In this document: positions 6,538-14,147 of the stretch, in pieces
How positions within the stretch are numbered: the stretch's first letter is position 1
Layout of the letters: every line of letters starts with the position of its first letter
Source of the DNA: an uncultured Collinsella sp.
GTDB lineage: Bacteria; Actinomycetota; Coriobacteriia; Coriobacteriales; Coriobacteriaceae
Length of the DNA: 23,747 nucleotides
Assembly: GCA_905209765.1 (NCBI GenBank)
Contig: CAJLUE010000024.1
Location: 1-23,747 of the forward strand
Direction: 5' to 3'
Notes under the pieces: model-generated
What the model was told of the DNA's origin: nothing
Seen by the model: the letters and a program-made list of their open reading frames with translations, nothing else
Databases searched by the model: none
Program-made: the position numbers and the translations under genes

Positions 6538-8847
6538 ATGGCATTGACCCCCAACGAGGCGTATGCGGCCAAGCAGCCGTTTGTGGACAAGGAGACGCTC
6601 GAGCATATCGTCGAGCAGTTCCCCACGCCGTTTCATCTATACGACGAGGCGGGCATCCGCCGCAACATGCAAGAGGTGCGCGACTCCTTTGCGTGGAACC
6701 CGGGCTTTAAGGAATACTTTGCCGTCAAGGCCAATCCCAACCCGGCGCTCATCTCCATTCTCAACGAATACGGCTGCGGCTGCGATTGCTCGAGCTATAC
6801 CGAGCTCATGATTGCCTGCTCGCTGGGTATCACCGGCCACGACATCATGTTCTCGTCCAACGACACGCCGGCGGCGGACTTTGAGCTCGCCGACAAGCTG
6901 GGTGCCATCGTCAACTTTGACGACATCAGCCACATCGAGTTCTTTGAGCGCGTCGCGGGTCCCATCCCCAAGACGGTAAGCTGCCGCTTTAATCCGGGCG
7001 GCCTGTTCCAGCTCTCTAACGGCATTATGGACAACCCCGGCGACTCCAAGTACGGCATGACCACCGAGCAGCTCTTTGAAGCTTTCCGCATGCTCAAGGC
7101 CAAGGGCGCCGAGAATTTTGGCATCCATGCCTTCCTTGCCAGCAACACCGTCACCAACGACTACTACCCCAAGCTCGCACGCATCCTCTTTGAACTTGCC
7201 GTGCGCCTGGAGCGCGAGACCGGCGCACATGTCGCCTTTATCAATCTGTCCGGCGGTGTGGGTATCCCCTATCTGCCCGAGCAGCAGGCCAACGACATTC
7301 ACGCCATCGGCGAGGGAGTGCACGCGGCCTACGACGAGATCCTGGTTCCTGCCGGCATGGGCGATGTGGCCATCTGCACCGAGATGGGCCGCTTTATGAT
7401 GGGCCCCTACGGCTGCCTGATCACCAAGGCCATCCACGAGAAGCAGATTTACAAGGACTATATCGGCGTGGACGCAAGCGCCGTCGACCTCATTCGTCCC
7501 GCTATGTATGGTGCCTACCACCACATTACGGTGATGGGCCAGCCGGGTGGCGACGACAAGACCACAGTGCCCGTTACGGACACCTACGACATCACGGGTA
7601 ACTTGTGCGAGAACAACGATAAGTTCGCCATCGACCGCGAGCTGCCGCAGATCGACATGGGCGACCTGCTTGTAATCCACGACACCGGCGCGCATGGCTA
7701 CTCCATGGGCTACAACTACAACGGACGGCTGCGCTCCGCCGAGGTCCTGCTGCGCCCCGATGGTTCGGCCGAGCTCATTCGTCGCGCCGAGCGCCCGGGC
7801 GATTATTTTGCCACGCTCGACGTGCTGCCGTGCGGCCGTGAGCTGCTGGCAAAGTCGCGCGCCGAAAGCGCCCGCCGTCGGGCCCAAGACGAGCGCCTGG
7901 CTGTCGCCGCCCAATGGAACAAACGCATCCAGATCGCGGAAGCGAAGGAGAAGAACATGGACATCCGCAATCTCGAGGGCTCAATCGTCGCCCTCGTCAC
8001 GCCGTTTAAAAAGGACGGCAGCGTCGACTTTGATGCACTCGAGCGCCTTATCGATTTCCACCTGCAAAACGGCACCGACGCCATCCTCACCCTGGGCACC
8101 ACCGGCGAGAGCGCCACGATGACCGATGACGAGGACAACTCTGTTGTCGCCGCCGTGGTCAAGCAGGTTGCAGGACGCGTCCCCGTCATCGCCGGCTCGG
8201 GCTCCAACTCCACGCAAACCATGCTCACCAAGTCGCTCACCTACCAGGGCTTGGGCGCCGATGGTCTGCTACTCATTACCCCCTACTACAACAAGTCCAA
8301 TGAAGAGGGCATCTATCAGCACTTTAAGACCGTCGCCGACGCCGTGGACATCCCCTGCATCCTGTACAACATCCCCGGCCGCTGCGGCTGCGGCATCAGC
8401 GAGCGCAATGTGGAGCGCCTAGCCGCACATCCCAACATCATGGGCATCAAGGAGGCCTCGGGCAACGTCGCCTATGCCGCCAAGATTGCACACCTGCTGT
8501 CCGACGACTTCCGCATGTATTCGGGCGAGGACGCCCTCACCGTGCCGCTCATGAGCCTGGGCGCCTCGGGTACCATCAGTGTGTGGGCCGATGTTCAGCC
8601 GAAGCTCGTGCACGACATGTGCCGCGCCTACCTGGACGGCGACGTGGAGCGCGCCCGCGACATCCAGATTGCCGGCCAGCCGCTCATCAACGCCCTCTTT
8701 AGCGAGGTCAACCCCATCCCCGTTAAAGAAGCGCTCGCTCAGATGGGTATGATCGAGGCAAACTACCGTATGCCGCTATGCCCCATGGCCAACGACACGC
8801 GCGCTGCACTTACCGATGCTCTGAAGGGAGCTGGTCTGCTTGATTAA
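6538..8847 (+). CDS. lysA-dapA: LysA-DapA fusion: diaminopimelate decarboxylase joined to dihydrodipicolinate synthase
   Basis: One frame of 769 codons runs through two enzymes without a stop. Residues 1 to about 430 are a fold-III PLP decarboxylase. The PLP lysine is K64 in YFAVKANPNP. The LSGGVGIP and CTEMGRFM phosphate/barrel motifs and CENND (Cys357) and YNYNGRLRSAEVL near the end fit diaminopimelate decarboxylase, which makes lysine from meso-DAP. HAFLASN replaces the more common HCHIGSQ, marking a divergent subgroup. Residues about 430-473 form an Ala/Arg/Glu/Lys-rich, probably helical linker. From residue 474 comes a full-length DapA. The start at 6538 has only a weak GAGG site, which fits riboswitch control. 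The fusion joins the final lysine step to the first committed step. A lost stop codon or a sequencing error is the alternative. Confidence 0.85.
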   Translation: MALTPNEAYAAKQPFVDKETLEHIVEQFPTPFHLYDEAGIRRNMQEVRDSFAWNPGFKEYFAVKANPNPALISILNEYGCGCDCSSYTELMIACSLGITGHDIMFSSNDTPAADFELADKLGAIVNFDDISHIEFFERVAGPIPKTVSCRFNPGGLFQLSNGIMDNPGDSKYGMTTEQLFEAFRMLKAKGAENFGIHAFLASNTVTNDYYPKLARILFELAVRLERETGAHVAFINLSGGVGIPYLPEQQANDIHAIGEGVHAAYDEILVPAGMGDVAICTEMGRFMMGPYGCLITKAIHEKQIYKDYIGVDASAVDLIRPAMYGAYHHITVMGQPGGDDKTTVPVTDTYDITGNLCENNDKFAIDRELPQIDMGDLLVIHDTGAHGYSMGYNYNGRLRSAEVLLRPDGSAELIRRAERPGDYFATLDVLPCGRELLAKSRAESARRRAQDERLAVAAQWNKRIQIAEAKEKNMDIRNLEGSIVALVTPFKKDGSVDFDALERLIDFHLQNGTDAILTLGTTGESATMTDDEDNSVVAAVVKQVAGRVPVIAGSGSNSTQTMLTKSLTYQGLGADGLLLITPYYNKSNEEGIYQHFKTVADAVDIPCILYNIPGRCGCGISERNVERLAAHPNIMGIKEASGNVAYAAKIAHLLSDDFRMYSGEDALTVPLMSLGASGTISVWADVQPKLVHDMCRAYLDGDVERARDIQIAGQPLINALFSEVNPIPVKEALAQMGMIEANYRMPLCPMANDTRAALTDALKGAGLLD
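7945..7959 (+). promoter_or_regulatory. Internal ribosome binding site for dapA
   Basis: AAGGAG (7945-7950) lies 6 nt before the ATG at 7957, exactly where a free DapA would begin. It is encoded inside the linker codons. It is a better site than that of lysA itself, so separate DapA is probably made in addition to the fusion. Confidence 0.7.
7957..8847 (+). CDS. dapA: 4-hydroxy-tetrahydrodipicolinate synthase, internal start within the fusion
   Basis: Starting at the internal ATG gives a complete 296-residue DapA, the normal family length. It condenses pyruvate with aspartate semialdehyde. The catalytic Schiff-base lysine is K165 in GIKEASGN. The proton-relay residues T48/T49 (LGTTGES), Y111 (TPYYNKSN) and Y137 (ILYNIPGR, with R142) are all present. 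The consensus ribosome binding site before this ATG suggests translation independent of the LysA part. The same codons are also the C-terminal half of the 769-residue fusion, so this entry overlaps that one by design. The dapB start overlaps its last 8 nt. Confidence 0.8.
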   Translation: MDIRNLEGSIVALVTPFKKDGSVDFDALERLIDFHLQNGTDAILTLGTTGESATMTDDEDNSVVAAVVKQVAGRVPVIAGSGSNSTQTMLTKSLTYQGLGADGLLLITPYYNKSNEEGIYQHFKTVADAVDIPCILYNIPGRCGCGISERNVERLAAHPNIMGIKEASGNVAYAAKIAHLLSDDFRMYSGEDALTVPLMSLGASGTISVWADVQPKLVHDMCRAYLDGDVERARDIQIAGQPLINALFSEVNPIPVKEALAQMGMIEANYRMPLCPMANDTRAALTDALKGAGLLD

Positions 8848-9580
8848 GACCGTCATTATGGGAACGGGCCGCATGGGCTCGCTCATCCGCACTACCGCCG
8901 AGGGCGTTGTCGATGCCGCCGGGCAGCCCTTTTTTGATATCGTGGCCCAGATCGGCTTCGATTTGAGCGAGCTCGAGAACGCACCGGCTGCCGATGTGAT
9001 TATCGACTTCTCGAACGTCGTTACCTTCGATGCCGTCGTCGCCTATGTCGAGCGCACGGGCGCCGCGTTGGTCTCGGGCACCACGGGCTACACACCCGAT
9101 CAGATGGACCGCCTGCGCGAGCTGGGTCAGAACGCTCGCGTCATGCACTCGGGCAACTACTCTATCGGCATCGCCGCCCTGCGCCATCTGGTTGCCCAGG
9201 CCACGCGCGAACTGCCCGGCTTTGACTGCGAGATTGTCGAGACGCACCACAACCAAAAGGTCGACGCTCCCAGCGGCACCGCCAAGCTGCTACTCGACGC
9301 CGTGGTCGAGGCCGAACCTGAGGCTGGCTATCATCCTGTTTACGGTCGTGAGGGCATGTGCGGCACTCGCGATCCCAAGGAGATCGGTATGCACTCGCTG
9401 CGCGGCGGCACCGTCGCCGGCGTGCACGAGGTAAGTTTCTTTGGCCAGGACGAGGAAGTCACGCTCACGCATCGCGCCACGAGCCGCCAGATCTTTGTCA
9501 ACGGCGCCTTGGCGGCCGCGCAGAAGCTCGTCACCCGCGAACCCGGCTTCTATACGTTCGACCAGGTCATGTTTGCCTAA
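8840..9580 (+). CDS. dapB: 4-hydroxy-tetrahydrodipicolinate reductase
   Basis: This 246-residue NAD(P)H-dependent reductase is the second committed step of the DAP pathway. The nucleotide-binding start is IKTVIMGTGRMG (GxGxxG). VSGTTGYT (78-85) and HSGNYSIG (103-110) follow, and the catalytic motif is ETHHNQKVDAPSGTA (134-148) with His136/His137 and Lys140. The start is a TTG at 8840 that overlaps the dapA stop by 8 nt. AGGGAG lies 9 nt upstream, and starting at the next ATG (8858) would cut the first beta strand. The overlap implies translational coupling with dapA. Confidence 0.93.
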   Translation: MIKTVIMGTGRMGSLIRTTAEGVVDAAGQPFFDIVAQIGFDLSELENAPAADVIIDFSNVVTFDAVVAYVERTGAALVSGTTGYTPDQMDRLRELGQNARVMHSGNYSIGIAALRHLVAQATRELPGFDCEIVETHHNQKVDAPSGTAKLLLDAVVEAEPEAGYHPVYGREGMCGTRDPKEIGMHSLRGGTVAGVHEVSFFGQDEEVTLTHRATSRQIFVNGALAAAQKLVTREPGFYTFDQVMFA

Positions 9581-9619
9581 CCAGGTATCAACCGAATCCA
9601 CCCAAAGGAGAGATAACAA

Positions 9620-10339
9620 ATGAGCAATGCAGCCGAGATGGATGCACAGGAGATTATCAACTACATCGCCACCGCGCCCAAAAAGACGCCCGTCAAGCTG
9701 TACGTGCGCGAAAAGCCCGGCATGAAGGTCCAGTGGGGCGATGCGCACGTCTACGGTGGTCGTCGCGGCAAGACCGTCTTTGGCGACTGGGAGGAACTCA
9801 AGGCCATCCTGGACGCCAATGCCGATTCCATCGATTACTACGACGTCGAGAATGACTGCCGCAACTCCGCCGTCCCCATGCTCGACCTTAAGGGCATCAA
9901 CGCCCGCATTGAGCCGGGCGCGATCATCCGCGACCGCGTCAAGATCGGCGACCGCGCCGTCATCATGATGGGCGCCATCATCAACATCGGCTCCGTTATC
10001 GGCGAGGGCTCTATGATTGATATGGGCGCCGTCCTGGGCGGCCGCGCAACCGTGGGCAAGAACTGCCACATCGGCGCCGGCACCGTACTGGCAGGCGTCG
10101 TTGAGCCCGCGAGTGCCACGCCCGTCATCATCGAAGATGATGTCATGATCGGCGCTAATGCTGTGGTCCTAGAGGGCGTGCGCGTGGGCAAGGGTGCTGT
10201 CGTTGCCGCCGGCGCCGTATGCGTCGAGGACGTCCCCGCCAGCGCCGTCGTGGCCGGTGTCCCCGCCCGCGTCATCAAGATGCGCGATGAGAAGACCGAC
10301 AGCAAGACCGGTCTCGAAGAGGGCTTACGTCAACTTTAA
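9620..10339 (+). CDS. dapH: Tetrahydrodipicolinate N-acetyltransferase
   Basis: This 239-residue enzyme transfers acetyl from acetyl-CoA to tetrahydrodipicolinate, which defines the acetylase branch of the pathway. The N-terminal part (MDAQEIINYIATAPKKTPVKLYVREK) matches the DapH N-terminal domain. From about residue 95 to 220 hexapeptide repeats form a left-handed beta helix: IEPGAIIRDRVKIGDRAVIMMGAII, then GEGSMIDMGAVLGGRATVGKNCHIGAGTVLAG. The length matches Bacillus YkuQ rather than the longer succinylating DapD. AAAGGAG lies 9 nt before the ATG, and the gene is 39 nt after dapB. It is the last gene of the riboswitch-controlled operon. Confidence 0.93.
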   Translation: MSNAAEMDAQEIINYIATAPKKTPVKLYVREKPGMKVQWGDAHVYGGRRGKTVFGDWEELKAILDANADSIDYYDVENDCRNSAVPMLDLKGINARIEPGAIIRDRVKIGDRAVIMMGAIINIGSVIGEGSMIDMGAVLGGRATVGKNCHIGAGTVLAGVVEPASATPVIIEDDVMIGANAVVLEGVRVGKGAVVAAGAVCVEDVPASAVVAGVPARVIKMRDEKTDSKTGLEEGLRQL

Positions 10340-10341
10340 TA

Positions 10342-10382
10342 GTTACGCGGTTTTGACAAACCGCGTAACAGGTCGACGCTGC
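10342..10382 (-). repeat. Dispersed palindrome with conserved linker, copy 1
   Basis: GTTACGCGGTTT (10342-10353), a 4-nt spacer and AAACCGCGTAAC (10358-10369) form a perfect 12-bp-arm inverted repeat. It begins 2 nt after the dapH stop codon. TCGACGCTGC (10373-10382) follows. Both arms and the 10-nt linker recur at 20155-20195 in the opposite orientation; only the spacer and the 3 nt between palindrome and linker vary. No T-run follows on either strand, so it is not an ordinary terminator. Confidence 0.9.
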
Positions 10383-10480
10383 AAACGCCCCTAAGCGGCA
10401 ATCTGACGTTCAATCGTCGGGCATGACCAGAAGGTCAATGCCCTCCTCTTTCACGTCACCTTGCTCGCCTAGGGGCGTTT
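10383..10480 (-). ncRNA. Candidate structured RNA, copy 1
   Basis: Reading the minus strand, AAACGCCCCTA (10480-10470) pairs with TAGGGGCGTTT (10393-10383). The stem continues through GCG, GCAA and TGACG pairs around an internal GG/GA loop to a loop region CGTGAAAGAGGAG (10455-10443), an apical hairpin (10443-10419, with one bulge) and CGACGATTGAACG. The same loop sequences recur in copy 2 at 20080-20133, while the stem sequences differ but still pair. The strand is inferred from G-U wobble pairs, which would be A-C mismatches on the other strand. No promoter is evident. Confidence 0.6.
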
Positions 10481-10532
10481 TCGCTGGCGTATGCTCAACC
10501 TACGGCGCAATGTCAGCGACCAAGCCGAAAAC

Positions 10533-10570
10533 AAAAAGGCCGAAGTCCCGAAGGGTTTCGGCCTTTGTTT
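10533..10570. terminator. Bidirectional rho-independent terminator between dapH and the NA37 gene
   Basis: AAAGGCCGAA (10535-10544) pairs with TTCGGCCTTT (10557-10566). On the minus strand it is followed by TTTTTG and on the plus strand by TTTGTTTTCC, so it can end both convergent transcripts. If the dap operon stops here, copy 1 of the structured element lies in its 3' untranslated region, in antisense. Confidence 0.8.
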
Positions 10571-10591
10571 TCCGCAACGTCCAAGCGCAGT

Positions 10592-11596
10592 TTATCGGTT
10601 CTCGATGCTGCCGATGTTTTTGAGCTCGATGGAGATGAGGCCGTTGGGCTCGTTGACAAACTCGATGTACTCAGAGTTCGAACCCATCTCGGCCGGGAAG
10701 CTGATTTCGATACCCGTGTCGGTACGGATCTTATGATTGCGCACCGCCGCGCGTTCGACCTGCTTGCGCTCCACGGGCACACGCTCAGGCACCTTCTCCT
10801 CGGTCAGTGCGGCGCGCACGCTCTCCTTGATAACCGGTTCGTCCTCAAAGACTTCGTCAACGATATCCCAAGGCGGCAGCTCCTCGTCATCCTCAACCTT
10901 CTCGGCAACGGCAGCCTTAACCTTAGCGAGCGCTACAGCCGTGTTGGCACCGTGCTCCTCGGCGACTTCCTCGACCACACGCGTCACGGTGTCGATGACC
11001 TCCTTGCCCGATACGCCCGTGTCGCACTGCAGCAAGCCATCGGGGATAAGCATACGGTCCTCGCCGGCAATCTTGCGCTTCTTGTCCACGTAGCCGATCT
11101 CCATGGTACTCGCGCGCACGATGGCATAGCTCGGCACCTTTTGCGAGGGGTTCGGCAGGATGGCGTAGTGGCGCGCGATGTCGTTGCGCACCTCCCCCTC
11201 CTCGCGGCCCACTTCGTGCATAAAAGCCTGCTTGGAGCCCAGCAGCATCACGGCAAACCAGCGGGCATCCTCATCGTCGTCAAAATCGGCCACGAGCACG
11301 TCGGTGGACTCGGCTTTCTCGGCTTTGGTGAGCTCGGAGGAGATAAACTCCGCAATCTGCTGCGACAGGTCCACGAACTCGCGCTCGCCAAAGAAATAGC
11401 CCTTGAGCTCGCCGCCAAACGCAGAGTTCTCGGCAAACGTGGCGCGTTTATTGTCGGCCGAGGTACGCGCGCGGCGCAAATGCGTGGTTACGAAATTGCG
11501 CACGGTACGGCTTTCGATATCCAACTCGCGCTGGCTCATAACGTTGACGGCAGAGTCAAAGTCCAGGATATGCAGAATCGCGTGATTGATTTTCAT
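10592..11596 (-). CDS. Nucleoid-associated protein, NA37/YejK family
   Basis: This is a 334-residue member of the 37-kDa nucleoid-associated protein family (NdpA/YejK). The family start MKINHAILHILDFDSAVNVMSQRELDI, the internal FISSELTKAEKAESTDVLVADFDDDEDARWFAVMLLGSKQAF, and the terminal beta-strand region GIEISFPAEMGSNSEYIEFVNEPNGLISIELKNIGSIENR are all typical. Such proteins bind the chromosome; their exact role is unclear. ATG 11596 was chosen because it fits the family N-terminus and has GGA 9 nt upstream. ATG 11605 is possible but has its only GGA directly adjoining it. The gene converges on dapH across the shared terminator. Confidence 0.82.
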   Translation of the reverse strand: MKINHAILHILDFDSAVNVMSQRELDIESRTVRNFVTTHLRRARTSADNKRATFAENSAFGGELKGYFFGEREFVDLSQQIAEFISSELTKAEKAESTDVLVADFDDDEDARWFAVMLLGSKQAFMHEVGREEGEVRNDIARHYAILPNPSQKVPSYAIVRASTMEIGYVDKKRKIAGEDRMLIPDGLLQCDTGVSGKEVIDTVTRVVEEVAEEHGANTAVALAKVKAAVAEKVEDDEELPPWDIVDEVFEDEPVIKESVRAALTEEKVPERVPVERKQVERAAVRNHKIRTDTGIEISFPAEMGSNSEYIEFVNEPNGLISIELKNIGSIENR

Positions 11597-11670
11597 ATAC
11601 GGCATTCCGTTCTAGATCGATTTCGGCACGAACCAGTATAGCGGTCGAGCCCACCCCAGGCGCATCGAAG

Positions 11671-11705
11671 ATTGGTGCATCGGGGACAGGTTGCTTTGCA
11701 CCAAT
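11671..11705 (+). repeat. REP-like palindromic repeat, copy A
   Basis: The arms ATTGGTGCA (11671-11679) and TGCACCAAT (11697-11705) are a perfect inverted repeat around a core CGGGGACAGGTTGC. It ends 2 nt from the stop codon of the DUF2974 gene. Copy B at 12897-12931 matches at 29 of 35 positions in the same orientation, so the two form direct repeats flanking that gene. Confidence 0.8.
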
Positions 11706-11707
11706 GG

Positions 11708-12868
11708 CTAGCGCAGGAGCTCGGACTGCCAAGCCTCGAGCTGTTCTGCCAAACTCTTGCCGGCAGCGGGCATGTCGATCTGGGGTCGTTTGGGCAGCAG
11801 TGCGCATTTAAGGATTGCCGCGATGGTCTGCGAAACAAAGCGTCGCGTATCCTTGTCAAAGCCTTGCGCAGCCTGGAGCATCACGGGCAGGCTCTCGCGC
11901 AGATTCCCAGCGATATCAGCAAACCGCTCAGCACCCGTAGCCTCAAACACGGAGAACAACGCATCTACAAAACGCTCGCGCTCGCTAGGCGACACTGCAA
12001 GCAGCATCTCGCGAATGGAGCCATCAACGTACCGAGCGCCGGCGGACAGACGCTCGCAGTACACGAAGTCGCGACCATCAACCACCCAGCTAAAGGGATT
12101 GTGCTGCAGCAGGCTGAACTCGGTGCTCTCAACGATGGCATAGTCCTCCTGTGTCTCGAACATCATGCCAAAGATCGACGACCGAGGTAGCGTCTTGTCG
12201 ATTCGACCGGAAAGATCGGCAAAGGCGTCGCCGTTCAGGAACTCCTCGACGAAGCCCGGACCATCATGGGAATATGCCCGTTCGATTCGCTCACGGGCGA
12301 CATCGGAGCACATCGCCGCACCGTACACCGCAAGGTTTCCACCCTTGGAATGACCTCCGCACAAAAGCGGCCCGTCAATCGCATCCGCCGCCTCGTCCAC
12401 ATAACGCGCCGCGGATTCCTGGGCCGGCACAGGGCACCGGAACGCCATGTTAAAGTCCTCTTTCCAGCCCACAATCGTGCTGTCGGTCCCCCGGAAGGAA
12501 AGATAACTAAACCCCGCCGGAAACCGGAACGCCATGGCTGCAAACTGTTCTGTCGCCACCACATCGCTCACGGCACGATAGCCGCAAACGTGCACGCCAC
12601 GGTAACGAGGGCTTGCTGCCACGGCCCCCAACAGGGCCCTGCTCCCCTCTGGGTCCCACAGGTCGTCAATCATGTCCCGGTAGCACTCGGCACGCAGCAG
12701 CTCGCGTACATCTAGGCCCTGCCAGTTCGTCAGCTCCGCCATATCACCCGGCAAACGCAAATAGGACAACCACGCAAAGACCAGGCTATCCACCGCGCAG
12801 AACGGCCGCTCCTCAAACGGATCAAATGCCGTCTGAGCATAGGTCAAAAAATTAGGCGAATCCGACAT
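11708..12868 (-). CDS. DUF2974 (Mbeg1-like) lipase-fold hydrolase
   Basis: This 386-residue protein has the lipase-type alpha/beta hydrolase signature of DUF2974. 'FSYLSFRGTDSTIVGWKEDFNMAF' (120-143) carries the oxyanion region, and the nucleophile elbow GHSKGGNLA (172-180) has Ser174. An acid is likely in the later SHDGPGF region, and the C-terminal third is helical. Substrate and role are unknown; the family is common in Firmicutes and Coriobacteria. GGGAGG lies just 3 nt from the ATG at 12868. The gene is alone between two REP-like repeats, with no terminator visible on its 3' side other than the repeat itself. Confidence 0.82.
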   Translation of the reverse strand: MSDSPNFLTYAQTAFDPFEERPFCAVDSLVFAWLSYLRLPGDMAELTNWQGLDVRELLRAECYRDMIDDLWDPEGSRALLGAVAASPRYRGVHVCGYRAVSDVVATEQFAAMAFRFPAGFSYLSFRGTDSTIVGWKEDFNMAFRCPVPAQESAARYVDEAADAIDGPLLCGGHSKGGNLAVYGAAMCSDVARERIERAYSHDGPGFVEEFLNGDAFADLSGRIDKTLPRSSIFGMMFETQEDYAIVESTEFSLLQHNPFSWVVDGRDFVYCERLSAGARYVDGSIREMLLAVSPSERERFVDALFSVFEATGAERFADIAGNLRESLPVMLQAAQGFDKDTRRFVSQTIAAILKCALLPKRPQIDMPAAGKSLAEQLEAWQSELLR

Positions 12869-12896
12869 GGCCCTCCCATCAACTATGGTGTATTGG

Positions 12897-12931
12897 GATG
12901 GTGCATTGGGGTCAGGTTACTTTGCACCAAA
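12897..12931 (+). repeat. REP-like palindromic repeat, copy B
   Basis: TGGTGCA (12899-12905) and TGCACCA (12923-12929) flank a core TTGGGGTCAGGTTACTT. It sits 28 nt upstream of the DUF2974 start and touches the A/T tract of the ldh terminator. The GGGGTCAGGTT core resembles palindromes that accompany REP-associated tyrosine transposases, but no such transposase is in the window. Confidence 0.8.
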
Positions 12932-12961
12932 AAAGCGCCCGGGCTGTGTGGACCCGGACGC
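12929..12961 (-). terminator. Rho-independent terminator of ldh
   Basis: On the minus strand GCGTCCGGG (12961-12953) pairs with CCCGGGCGC (12943-12935) around a 9-nt loop, with one G-U pair. Six T follow (12934-12929). It lies 34 nt after the ldh stop. Confidence 0.88.
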
Positions 12962-12995
12962 CTTCATTGTAGCTTTTCGCTCCAGCGAGCTTGAT

Positions 12996-13946
12996 TTAGC
13001 AGGAGAAGTCGACGCTGTCGATGATGTCCTTGAGGGCCTTGGCGGAGGCGGTGAGCTCATGCTGCTCGTCATCGTCCAGCGGGACGGGGACGCGACAGAC
13101 AACGCCGTCGCGGCCAACGACGGTCGGCATGGAGATGGCAAGATCAGACAGGCCATACTCGCCCACCATGAGCGAGGAGACGGGCAGAACGGTCTGCTCA
13201 TCGCGCATGACGGCGGTGCAGATGCGCTTGACGGCCATGGCGACGCCATAGTAGGTGGCGTGCTTCTTCTCGATGATGGTGTAGGCGGAGTTCTTGACGT
13301 CCTCGGCGATACGCTTCTCGGCGGCTTCGTGCTCCAGGTGGCCGTGAAGCTCGCAGAAGGTGTTCAGCGGAACGCCGGCAACCTGAGCGCTGGACCAAGC
13401 GACAAACTCGGAGTCGCCGTGCTCACCCATGACGTAGGCCTGAACGTCGCGCGGGTCAACCTCGACGTGGGCGCCAAGCATCTGCTGCAGACGGCCGGTG
13501 TCGAGCACGGTGCCGGAACCGATGACGTGACCCTCGGGCAGGCCGGACATCTTGATGGCGGCATAAGTCAGAACATCGACCGGGTTGGAGACGATGAGCA
13601 GAATGCCGTCGAAGCCGGACTTCTTAATCTCGGGGATAATGGACTTAAAGATGTTGACGTTCTTGTTGACCAGGTCCAGGCGGGTCTCACCGGGCTTCTG
13701 GGCAGCGCCAGCGGTAACGACAATCATGGCGGCGTCGGCGACATCGGAATAATCGCCGGCGTAGATCTTCATCGGCTCGGCAAACGTCATGCCGTGCGCG
13801 ATATCCAGGGCCTCACCCTCGGCGCGGTTCTTGTCCACGTCGATGAGGACCATCTCGGAGAACAGACCACTCTGCATCAGCGCGAACGCCGAAGACGAAC
13901 CGACGAAACCGCAGCCGACAATAGCGACCTTCTTCTCGTTAACCAT
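12996..13946 (-). CDS. ldh: L-lactate dehydrogenase
   Basis: This 316-residue NAD-dependent enzyme reduces pyruvate to L-lactate, regenerating NAD in fermentation. The Rossmann start is KKVAIVGCGFVGSSSAFAL (GxGxxG), with the NAD-selecting acid in VLIDVDKNRAEGEALDI. The substrate loop is GAAQKPGETRLDLV, where the second Arg binds pyruvate. IVSNPVDVLT follows, and the catalytic His is in VMGEHGDSEF. The QKPGETR loop and SNPVD distinguish it from malate dehydrogenase, though the families are close. The ATG at 13946 was chosen because GGGAG lies 6 nt upstream. The frame extends to 14024 without a better start. A strong hairpin sits 25 nt upstream of the start. Confidence 0.92.
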   Translation of the reverse strand: MVNEKKVAIVGCGFVGSSSAFALMQSGLFSEMVLIDVDKNRAEGEALDIAHGMTFAEPMKIYAGDYSDVADAAMIVVTAGAAQKPGETRLDLVNKNVNIFKSIIPEIKKSGFDGILLIVSNPVDVLTYAAIKMSGLPEGHVIGSGTVLDTGRLQQMLGAHVEVDPRDVQAYVMGEHGDSEFVAWSSAQVAGVPLNTFCELHGHLEHEAAEKRIAEDVKNSAYTIIEKKHATYYGVAMAVKRICTAVMRDEQTVLPVSSLMVGEYGLSDLAISMPTVVGRDGVVCRVPVPLDDDEQHELTASAKALKDIIDSVDFSC

Positions 13947-13971
13947 TAGAAACTCCCATCTCTCTCCACAA

Positions 13972-14004
13972 ACAAGCCGCCCGGGAACGACCCGAGCGGC
14001 TTGT
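13972..14004 (-). terminator. Strong hairpin in the ldh leader, terminator-like
   Basis: ACAAGCCGC (13972-13980) pairs with GCGGCTTGT (13996-14004), with an inner 4-bp CGGG/CCCG helix across one mismatch. On the minus strand TTTGTGG follows, a weak U-tract. It could end the aminotransferase transcript 144 nt after its stop. It leaves only about 25 nt before the ldh ATG, so ldh mRNA probably contains it. A possible ldh -10 (CATAAT on the minus strand, 14036-14041) lies upstream of it. Confidence 0.55.
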
Positions 14005-14147
14005 CGTAATCCCAATACATCCAATCGGGACTTTGATTATGCTCCTATTCGCAGCCAAAAATCGACCGTTTACCGAAATTGTTTGCAGGATTCGTAAAAT
14101 AACTGCACGAAATCGGTTTCGATATATTGACGAGGCGAAATAGCTTT

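Noticed and set aside
10342..10369. Palindrome after dapH taken as its terminator
   Set aside because: There is no T-run on either strand and an identical palindrome occurs near ettA with the same linker. The bidirectional terminator at 10533-10570 explains termination better.
11671..12931. The two REP-like repeats as a CRISPR array
   Set aside because: Only two copies 1.2 kb apart with a gene between them, palindromic, and no cas genes in the window.
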